Shown here in pieces: positions 12,938 through 18,727 of a DNA stretch of 18,727 nucleotides (within the stretch, counting starts at the first letter, position 1; each line of letters starts with the position of its first letter). Both the position numbers and the translations under genes were made by a program. The stretch spans positions 1 through 18,727 of the forward strand of contig UQXL01000037.1 in NCBI GenBank assembly GCA_900545135.1, in the 5' to 3' direction. The notes under the pieces are model-generated. The model was not told where the DNA came from. It did not search any database and was given only the letters and a program-made list of their open reading frames with translations. The DNA comes from an uncultured Eubacteriales bacterium. GTDB lineage: Bacteria; Bacillota; Clostridia; Peptostreptococcales; Anaerovoracaceae.

Positions 12938-14272
12938 TTATATTTCTATCATCTGGAATTTCTTTTTGCCTTTTTGGATAAGCAGCTTGCCGTCCTCAAA
13001 CATGTTCGCAGTCACCTGCATCTTTTTGTCGGTGACTTTTTTGCCGCCGACCGTAAGCCCGCCCTGCTCGATGGTTCTGAAACCCTCGCTGTTGCTAGGC
13101 ACAAGACCCAGGTCTTTGATGAGAGTTACGACTCCGATGCCTTCCCCCTCGAAGATTTCTCTGTCCATCTTGACGGTCGGGATGTTGGCCATGTCGCCGC
13201 CCCCTGCGAAAGCCGCTCTTGCTCCGTCCAAGGCTTTTTTCGCCTCTTCCTCGCCGTGAACAAGCTTGGTCACCTCGTAAGCCAGGATTTCCTTTGCTTT
13301 ATTTATTTCTGCTCCCTCCAAAGCTGAAAGCCTTTCAACTTCTGCCATAGGCAGGAAAGTAAGCATTCTCAGGCATTTGTTTACATCGGCATCGGCGACA
13401 TTTCTCCAGTACTGGAAAAACTCATAAGGGCTGGTCTTTTCAGGGTTGAGCCACAGAGCTCCCTTAGCCGTCTTTCCCATCTTGTTGCCCTCGGAGTTGG
13501 TCAGAAGCGAGAAAGTCATGCCGTAAACTTCTTTTCCTGTCTTTTTGCGCGTAAGGTCTACGCCGCCTATGATGTTGGACCACTGATCGTTTCCGCCGAA
13601 CTGTATCTTTACGTCAAAATCGCGGGCCATTACCATGAAATCATAGCTCTGCATGAGCATATAGTTGAGCTCGAACATGGTCAGACCGCCTTCACGCTCC
13701 ATTCTCTGCTTGAAGCACTCAGCTCTGAGCATCGTATTGATGTTGAAAAGAGATCCTATTTCTCTCAGGAAATCAATGTAGTTGAGAGGTCTGAGCCAGC
13801 GTGCGTTGTTGACGGCGATGGCTTTTCCCGGCTCCGGAGTTTTGGTCTCATGTCCCGGAACGAAAACGCCTTCGTTGCCTACGTATTCCCAGTCGTCGTC
13901 AAAGTCAAGGAATCTGTCGAACAATTTCTTGAACTGATTGCAGTTATGCTCGATGGTTTCCACGGTCATTATCTGGCGCATATCCGTTCTGCCCGACGGA
14001 TCTCCCACCATGCCTGTGCCTCCTCCTATGAGGACGACCGGTGTGTGGCCGAATTTCTGCATATACATCATTATTATGACCTGCATGAAATGTCCCACGT
14101 GCAGGCAGTCGGCTGTCGGGTCGAATCCTATATAAAACTTTACTTTTTCGTTTTGCAGGAGCTCACGAACTTTTTCTTCGTCGGTGGACTGCTCTATAAA
14201 ACCTCTTTCTTTCAGCACATCGTAAACATTATCAAATTTGCTGACGTCATCAGGTATAAAATCGAATTTCAT
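12938..14272 (-). CDS. tyrS: tyrosyl-tRNA synthetase
   Basis: The 444-residue class I synthetase has the HIGH motif as HVGH (58-61) and the KMSKS loop as KMGKT (264-268). The GDPSGRTDMR block and the QFGGNDQWSNI tyrosine-site block are present, and an S4-like RNA-binding domain forms the C-terminus (GLTVGGKKV). It charges tRNA-Tyr in the cytoplasm. ATG 14272 is preferred over the TTG at 14275 because AAGGAG (14280-14285) is then 7 nt away. A segment near 137-153 (VPGHETKTPEPGKA) looks like a short family-specific insertion. It follows upp by 91 nt filled with a 13-nt repeat. No T-box leader is visible in front of it. Confidence 0.97.
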   Translation of the reverse strand: MKFDFIPDDVSKFDNVYDVLKERGFIEQSTDEEKVRELLQNEKVKFYIGFDPTADCLHVGHFMQVIIMMYMQKFGHTPVVLIGGGTGMVGDPSGRTDMRQIMTVETIEHNCNQFKKLFDRFLDFDDDWEYVGNEGVFVPGHETKTPEPGKAIAVNNARWLRPLNYIDFLREIGSLFNINTMLRAECFKQRMEREGGLTMFELNYMLMQSYDFMVMARDFDVKIQFGGNDQWSNIIGGVDLTRKKTGKEVYGMTFSLLTNSEGNKMGKTAKGALWLNPEKTSPYEFFQYWRNVADADVNKCLRMLTFLPMAEVERLSALEGAEINKAKEILAYEVTKLVHGEEEAKKALDGARAAFAGGGDMANIPTVKMDREIFEGEGIGVVTLIKDLGLVPSNSEGFRTIEQGGLTVGGKKVTDKKMQVTANMFEDGKLLIQKGKKKFQMIEI

Positions 14273-14300
14273 CAATATTCTCCTTAAAATTTCTTTCTGT

Positions 14301-14352
14301 TATAGACCGCGCCTATAGACTGCTGCTACAGGCTGCTTCTATAGACTGCGAC
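14301..14352. repeat. 13-bp tandem repeat (4 units)
   Basis: Four contiguous units start at 14301, 14314, 14327 and 14340: TATAGACCGCGCC, TATAGACTGCTGC, TACAGGCTGCTTC and TATAGACTGCGAC. They fill most of the gap between upp and tyrS. Confidence 0.85.
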
Positions 14353-14363
14353 GAGCCGTTCGC

Positions 14364-14993
14364 CTATTTCGTTCCGTACAGCCTGTCTCCGGCGTCTCCC
14401 AGCCCAGGGAGTATGTATGCGTTTTCGTTGAGTTTTTCGTCTTTGGCTGCAATATATATATCTACGTCAGGATGGGCGGTCTGCAGGGCTTCGATTCCCT
14501 CCGGAGCGGCGATAAGGCACATGAAAACGATGTCTTTTCCGCCTCTCTGCTTGATAAAATCTATCGCGGCTACTGCGCTTCCTCCGGTCGCCAGCATAGG
14601 GTCGACTACAAATATTTTTCTCTTTTCAATATCCACCGGCAGCTTGCAGTAATATTCTACCGGCTCATGGGTCTGTGGGTCTCTATATAATCCTATATGG
14701 CCTACTTTGGCGTTTGGAACAAGCGCCAGCATGCCGTCGACGAATCCCAGTCCTGCTCTCAAAATCGGCACTATAGCTATGTCCTCGCCTTTGAGCATTT
14801 TCATTTTCGCCTTGCACATAGGTGTTTCAATCTCTACTTCTTCCAGCTCCAGATTTCTGGTGGCTTCAAAGCCCATCAGCGTGGCCACTTCTTTGGCCAG
14901 TTCCCTGAATTCTTTGACGCTGGTGTCCGTCTTTCTCATCAGAGCTGTCTTGTGTTGAATTAACGGATGATCGAATACGTATACTTTACCCAT
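14364..14993 (-). CDS. upp: uracil phosphoribosyltransferase
   Basis: The 209-residue protein converts uracil and PRPP to UMP in pyrimidine salvage. The PRPP-binding loop VVDPMLATGGSA (about 128-139), the KMKMLKGEDIAIVPILRAGLG stretch (in part, 64-82) and the uracil-site C-terminus YILPGLGDAGDRLYG are characteristic. The length is normal. GAGGAG precedes the ATG. It lies 27 nt after rpiB, in a cluster order (rpiB-upp) common in Firmicutes. Confidence 0.97.
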   Translation of the reverse strand: MGKVYVFDHPLIQHKTALMRKTDTSVKEFRELAKEVATLMGFEATRNLELEEVEIETPMCKAKMKMLKGEDIAIVPILRAGLGFVDGMLALVPNAKVGHIGLYRDPQTHEPVEYYCKLPVDIEKRKIFVVDPMLATGGSAVAAIDFIKQRGGKDIVFMCLIAAPEGIEALQTAHPDVDIYIAAKDEKLNENAYILPGLGDAGDRLYGTK

Positions 14994-15020
14994 TTCTTCT
15001 TCTCCTCATTTATATATATT

Positions 15021-15470
15021 TTACATGTTATCCAGCATATCCACTCTGCGCTGGTGACGGCCTCCTTCAAATTCGGCGTCCAGCCATGCGTCGACGATCT
15101 GAGCCGCGAGCTCTGGCTTTGTCGTTCTTCCGCCGAGGGCGAGGATATTGGCGTTATTATGCTGTTTTGTCAGCCTGGCCATCTCGACTGATGTGCAAAG
15201 TCCGCATCTTATTCCGCGGACTTTATTGGCGGCTATGGAAATTCCGATGCCAGTACCGCAGAGCACTATGCCCAGATCGGCTTTTCCTGAAGCTACGGTC
15301 TCTCCGCAGAGTTTTCCGTAAAGAGGATAATCTACCGACTCTTCTGAATCGGTTCCCAGATCAATGATCTCAAGATTCTTCGCAGATTCGGGGGTTTTGG
15401 CGGAAAGATGCTCTTTAATAAATTCTTTCAGTTCAAAACCGCCGTGGTCGCTTGCAATGGCAATTTTCAT
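15021..15470 (-). CDS. rpiB: ribose-5-phosphate isomerase B
   Basis: The 149-residue RpiB/LacAB-family sugar isomerase interconverts ribose 5-phosphate and ribulose 5-phosphate in the pentose phosphate pathway. MKIAIASDHGG at the start, CGTGIGISIAANK with the catalytic Cys and ANILALGGR near the end are family marks. ATG 15470 is chosen because the protein then starts at the conserved strand; AGGAGG lies about 11 nt upstream. An in-frame extension to 15542 has no family similarity. The 251-nt gap upstream holds a 16-nt repeat. Confidence 0.95.
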   Translation of the reverse strand: MKIAIASDHGGFELKEFIKEHLSAKTPESAKNLEIIDLGTDSEESVDYPLYGKLCGETVASGKADLGIVLCGTGIGISIAANKVRGIRCGLCTSVEMARLTKQHNNANILALGGRTTKPELAAQIVDAWLDAEFEGGRHQRRVDMLDNM

Positions 15471-15606
15471 CTCGTTTGTTTCCTCCTTTGTGTACCGGCT
15501 TGCCGGGCAGGCTTGCTGAATAGGCCAGCCGGATATGCTCATAGATTCGGAGGGCAGCAGTCGCCGCTCCGTCGTTCAGATCCGTGGCCGTTGCTATATT
15601 CTGCGG

Positions 15607-15670
15607 CGCGCACTGCAAGTCACAGGCACTGCGAGCCTCAGTCGCTGAGAGCTACAGTCACTGAGAGTCT
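15607..15670. repeat. 16-bp tandem repeat (4 units)
   Basis: Contiguous 16-nt units start at 15607, 15623, 15639 and 15655. The last two are the closest: CAGTCGCTGAGAGCTA and CAGTCACTGAGAGTCT. It lies in the gap (15471-15721) between tsaC and rpiB, where no gene or clear promoter was seen. Confidence 0.8.
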
Positions 15671-15721
15671 CAGGTTTCATACGTTATTTAAGATTATAGC
15701 GCGCACCTCGCATATATATTT

Positions 15722-16810
15722 CTATTCCACTTCTCTTATGTTATATCCGGCGGACTTGAACATCCTGTTCATCACTGCAAGTCCAACGCCGTCTTCTTTC
15801 AGCGCAGCGGCCAGTATCACGTCCACTCCGCTCTTATCAAAAGCTCTCAGCTCCGAAAAAAATTTATGAGCTGCTTCTTCCGGTTTGTCGCTGTCAAATA
15901 TCAGCACTCCGACTTTCTGGCCGAATTCCACTCTTTCCATCTTTTCAGCGGCTATGGCCAGTCTGACCTTTTCTGCTTCGCCGGAAAAAATTATCATTTC
16001 CGCTTTAGGTGCGTAGTGCTTGTATTTCATACCAGGTGCTTTCGGCTTAAAATCACCGTTTACTCCTGCTGCGTCAAGCAGGGAAAGGTTCGGTGACGAG
16101 GCACCTGCCGGAGAACCATCTGCCGCCTCCCTGCTGTTGTCTTTGGAAATATGCGGTTTTTGAAGTATCGCCGGATCTATTTCAACTTTTTTGCCAAGAA
16201 CTTTCTCCAGTTCCTCAGCCGTTATAACTCCGGGGCGCAGGATCACAGGCACAGCTTCTGTCATGTCGACGACGGTCGATTCTATGCCTACTCTGCAGTT
16301 TTCTCCCTGAATTACAGCGTCTATCTTGTCATGCAGGTCATCGTAAACATGGGATGCGGCTGTCGGACTCGGATGTCCTGAAAGATTGGCGCTTGGGCCT
16401 GCGAGAGGAACGCCTGCGGCTTCTATAAGTCTGATCGCCGTCTCATTGTCCGGCATCCTCACCGCAACTGTATCAAGTCCCCCTGTGGTTATCCTGGAAA
16501 CCTCCGGCCTGGCAGGAACCACCACGGTAAGCGGTCCGGGCCAAAAGGCTTCTATCAGTTTTTTCATATCCTCAGTTATATGGTCTGTGAGAATCCGCAA
16601 ATCATCGGCTTTCGCCACGTGGACGATCATCGGATTATCGCTCGGTCTTCCCTTGGCCGCATAAACCTTGCCAACAGCCTCGTCGTTCATGGCGTCTGCC
16701 CCAAGGCCGTAGACAGTCTCGGTGGGAAATGCCACTAAGCCGCCATCTCTGAGCAGCTTGGCGGCTTCCGCGATTCCTTGTTCATCTGTTCCGAAAATTC
16801 TAGTCTCCAT
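15722..16810 (-). CDS. tsaC: threonylcarbamoyl-AMP synthase, long Sua5 form
   Basis: The 362-residue protein makes threonylcarbamoyl-AMP from threonine, bicarbonate and ATP for the t6A37 modification of ANN-decoding tRNAs. The N-terminal YrdC domain shows FPTETVYGLGADA (27-39) and KGRPSDNPMIVHV (53-65), and a PGPLTVV block follows. The C-terminal Sua5 domain (about 235-362) starts with APGMKYKHYAPKA, making this the two-domain Sua5/YwlC form rather than short TsaC. The ribosome binding site is weak (GGGACAT). It follows prfA by 68 nt, part of which is a duplicated copy of the prfA end. prmC, usual between prfA and this gene in Firmicutes, is absent. Confidence 0.93.
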   Translation of the reverse strand: METRIFGTDEQGIAEAAKLLRDGGLVAFPTETVYGLGADAMNDEAVGKVYAAKGRPSDNPMIVHVAKADDLRILTDHITEDMKKLIEAFWPGPLTVVVPARPEVSRITTGGLDTVAVRMPDNETAIRLIEAAGVPLAGPSANLSGHPSPTAASHVYDDLHDKIDAVIQGENCRVGIESTVVDMTEAVPVILRPGVITAEELEKVLGKKVEIDPAILQKPHISKDNSREAADGSPAGASSPNLSLLDAAGVNGDFKPKAPGMKYKHYAPKAEMIIFSGEAEKVRLAIAAEKMERVEFGQKVGVLIFDSDKPEEAAHKFFSELRAFDKSGVDVILAAALKEDGVGLAVMNRMFKSAGYNIREVE

Positions 16811-16846
16811 AATTATGTCCCTATTCCTGCACTTTATGTGCTTAAA

Positions 16847-16908
16847 ATTAGAAATTCTTCATCTTCTCGGCCTGGTCATTAGAAATTCTTCATCTTCTCG
16901 GCCTGGTC
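16847..16908. repeat. perfect 31-bp tandem duplication of the prfA 3' end
   Basis: Bases 16847-16877 and 16878-16908 are identical, starting ATTAGAAATTC and ending CGGCCTGGTC. The right-hand copy is the genuine end of prfA with its stop codon; the left-hand copy lies beyond the stop and is untranslated. Perfect identity indicates a recent event. Confidence 0.95.
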
Positions 16909-17940
16909 GCTGGTGATCAGGCCGTCGATGATCTCGTCGATTTCACCATCTAGAAATCCGTCCAGCTTATAGATAGTCAAGCCGATCCTGTGGTCCGTGA
17001 CTCGGCCCTGAGGGAAATTATACGTTCTTATTCTTTCGCTTCTGTCGCCGGAGCCGACCTGGCTGCGCCTTTCCGCGCTTATCTCGTCGTTCTGCTCCTG
17101 GAGCTTAAGATCGTAAAGTCTCGATCTCAGCACCTTGAAAGCCTTTTCCTTGTTCTTGATCTGGGATTTTTCGTCCTGGCATGTAACTACGAGGCCGGAT
17201 GGGATATGGGTAAGTCTTACGGCGGAATCTGTGGTGTTTACGCACTGGCCGCCGTTTCCCGATGAACGGTAAACGTCGACGCGGACATCGTTGGGATTTA
17301 TTTCCACTTCAACGTCGTCGACCTCCGGGAGCACGGCTACTGTGGCGGCCGATGTGTGTATTCTTCCGGAGCTTTCCGTTTCAGGAACTCTCTGTACTCT
17401 GTGGGTGCCGCTTTCGTATTTCAGCCTGGAATAGGCTCCTTTGCCTTTGATCAAAACGCTGGCTTCCTTGATTCCTCCGATTCCTGTATCGTTTGAGTCC
17501 ATGATTTCTGTCTTCCAGCCGCGTCTTTCGGCATATCTCAGATACATGCGCAGCAGATCCTGAGCAAACAGCGCAGCTTCCTCTCCGCCTGTTCCGGCTC
17601 TGACTTCGAGAATGACGTTCTTTTCATCGTTAGGATCCTTTGGCAGGAGCAGAATTTTAAGCTCATCTTCCATCTCCGGAATCTTGTCTTCCAGCTCGGA
17701 AAGTTCCATCTTAGCCAGTTCCTTGAGTTCATCGTCTCCTGACTCGAGCATTTCCTTTGCTTCTGCGACGCTTTCCTTCGCTTTTTTGTATTCCTTGTAT
17801 TTATTTACTATAGGTTCCATCTCGCCCATTTCTTTAATGTGTTTTTGCCAAAGGGGCTGATTGTTTATCACGTCTGGGTCTGAAACTTTCATTGAAAGTT
17901 CCTCATATTTTTCTAATATGAAATCTAATTTGTCGAACAT
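16879..17940 (-). CDS. prfA: peptide chain release factor 1
   Basis: The 353-residue RF1 recognises UAA and UAG. The catalytic GGQ is at 230-232 (SSGNGGQCVN), and the codon-recognition P-x-T is PET at 186-188 in the HRVQRVPETESSGRIHTSAATVAV region, typical of RF1 rather than RF2. AAGGAG is just before the ATG. First gene of the prfA-tsaC-rpiB-upp-tyrS cluster. It has a 787-nt gene-free region upstream within this window, and no convincing promoter was found for it. Confidence 0.97.
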   Translation of the reverse strand: MFDKLDFILEKYEELSMKVSDPDVINNQPLWQKHIKEMGEMEPIVNKYKEYKKAKESVAEAKEMLESGDDELKELAKMELSELEDKIPEMEDELKILLLPKDPNDEKNVILEVRAGTGGEEAALFAQDLLRMYLRYAERRGWKTEIMDSNDTGIGGIKEASVLIKGKGAYSRLKYESGTHRVQRVPETESSGRIHTSAATVAVLPEVDDVEVEINPNDVRVDVYRSSGNGGQCVNTTDSAVRLTHIPSGLVVTCQDEKSQIKNKEKAFKVLRSRLYDLKLQEQNDEISAERRSQVGSGDRSERIRTYNFPQGRVTDHRIGLTIYKLDGFLDGEIDEIIDGLITSDQAEKMKNF

Positions 17941-17978
17941 TTTGCTCTCCTTAAAATAAATCTATTTTTTTCATAACG

Positions 17979-18022
17979 CGGCTGAATAGCAACTGAATAG
18001 CGGCTGCCTCGACGACTAATCC
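17979..18022. repeat. 11-bp degenerate tandem repeat (3-4 units)
   Basis: Units at 17979, 17990, 18001 and 18012 begin CGGCTGAATAG, CAACTGAATAG, CGGCTGCCTCG and ACGACTAATCC. It lies about 40 bases upstream of prfA, where its leader should be. Confidence 0.65.
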
Positions 18023-18159
18023 GCGATAGGCTGCTGACAGAGGCAGGCTGACCGCAGCAATTGTCTGGCGGCGGCTGGTCTGTAATATCCTGCCTGCCGC
18101 GCCTGGTGACCGGCCGCAATATTTTCTTTGTTCCGAATTGGCTGACTTCATTATCAGCA

Positions 18160-18722
18160 ATGTTGTAAAATTTGCTGATTTTATAAAATTATGCAACATT
18201 TCTGCTATTTAGAGCAGTGTTTGCGGCAGTAAAACTGTCTGATGTTGTAAAATTTCTGAATTTTTCAAAATTCTACAACATGATTCAGAAATTATGTTGT
18301 ATTCTTTTCGATTTTTTTAAAAGTTTACAACATTGCCCTATTTCTGCGGCGATTTGAGACCGCAATCCTCCCGTAATGTTGTAAAATATATGACTTTTGG
18401 AGAATTCTACAACATTGATTGGTTATTTATTCTAACGCCCTCCAGTCAAACCTAGTTGCGATTCAATAGCCCTGCCTTTAAAGGTCATATAATATACGGC
18501 AAGGCTTGTGGCATTCTGCGACGTCGTTTGTAAGTCATTTGTAATATTAGGTGACATCATTTGCAAGTCATTTGTAATATTGTGGGAAATGTTGTACAAT
18601 TTTTCGTTTTGACTGGTTTCTGACAACATTTTTTGCTTTTAGGTACGTCGAAACTTGTCGAATCAGCTATCAAAATCAGCTGATGTTGCCATATTTCGCT
18701 TTATCTAAAAATTTGCCAACAT
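18160..18722. repeat. array of six related 40-bp inverted-repeat elements
   Basis: Elements occupy 18160-18199, 18242-18281, 18294-18333, 18376-18415, 18589-18629 and 18683-18722. Five are exactly 40 bp and one is 41. Each starts ATGTTG, usually TA next, and ends CAACAT. The arms pair over about 12-15 bp, and a T-rich left centre and A-rich right arm recur. The termini and total length are conserved much better than the centres. Gaps are 42, 12, 42, 173 and 53 bp; the first four elements look like a duplicated pair (134-bp period). The last element nearly touches the window edge, so the array may continue. No gene lies among them with confidence. Confidence 0.85.
18520..18585. repeat. 33-bp tandem repeat (2 copies) built from an 11-bp period
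   Basis: Bases 18520-18552 and 18553-18585 are close copies. Within each, GTCATTTGTAA-like 11-nt units recur in phase (for example 18523-18533 and 18534-18544). It sits in the widest gap of the inverted-repeat array, just before the fifth element. Confidence 0.75.
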
Positions 18723-18727
18723 TTTTT

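Noticed and set aside
15471..15542. Longer rpiB start at 15542
   Set aside because: The extra 24 residues resemble nothing in the family; AGGAGG lies before ATG 15470.
18432..18629. Minus-strand ORF of 65 codons with 11-residue repeats
   Set aside because: It has no ribosome binding site, its ATG is simply the end of an inverted-repeat element, and its repeats follow from the 33-nt DNA repeat.
18160..18722. CRISPR array
   Set aside because: The gaps range from 12 to 173 bp, the 40-bp units diverge in their centres and are strongly palindromic end to end, and no cas gene is seen.
1..18727. Depletion of GGATG sites as a sign of FokI-type selection
   Set aside because: A rough eye count is close to the random expectation, so no avoidance can be claimed.

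Overview
The window looks like a chromosomal stretch of a Clostridia-type Firmicute. The housekeeping genes prfA, tsaC/sua5, rpiB and upp lie in one cluster, as in many Firmicutes, and Shine-Dalgarno sites are strong (AGGAG/AAGGAGG). No species can be named from the sequence alone. Bases 1-5650 read as accessory DNA, visibly more AT-rich than the rest. From 5711 rightward the content is mostly core genes, nearly all on the minus strand.

Layout. (a) 1-1640, plus strand: the tail of a possible ArsR-like gene, an operator-like inverted repeat, an ArsP/DUF318-type permease starting at a TTG, a Cys-rich thioredoxin-like protein and a strong terminator; probably a metalloid or thiol-reactive metal resistance operon. 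(b) 1760-5670, minus strand: a complete FokI-type IIS restriction-modification system. A two-domain adenine methyltransferase precedes a FokI-like nuclease with an intact PD-D-x-K catalytic domain; both sit just past the rplM-rpsI terminator. (c) 5711-6880: rplM-rpsI with terminator, a structured leader and a clear promoter. (d) 7088-7775, plus strand: an Isf-type flavoprotein behind a promoter and several short repeats. (e) 8124-12140, minus strand: a three-gene ABC importer of the TrpX/CD0873 (ABC.X4) family followed by a ZIP metal transporter. (f) 12175-12790: a Phd/YefM antitoxin with a broken ParE/RelE toxin. (g) 12838-17940, minus strand: prfA, tsaC, rpiB, upp, tyrS. (h) 17941-18727: no convincing gene; it holds tandem repeats and six related 40-bp inverted-repeat elements that may continue past the window.

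The most interesting observation concerns the ABC importer. A strong promoter is followed by a 36-codon ORF with a good ribosome binding site. Eight of its codons 12-27 are Phe or Tyr. Then come a 7-nt segment at the ORF stop codon that is complementary to the 5' arm of a terminator hairpin, the hairpin with its U-rich tail, and the binding-protein gene. This is the layout of classical leader-peptide attenuation. It fits an aromatic amino acid (probably tyrosine) importer, and tyrS lies just upstream.

A second theme is short-period (11-18 nt) degenerate tandem repeats in many of the intergenic gaps, each gap with its own unit. All assignments come from reading the sequence and from remembered family features; no database search was run.
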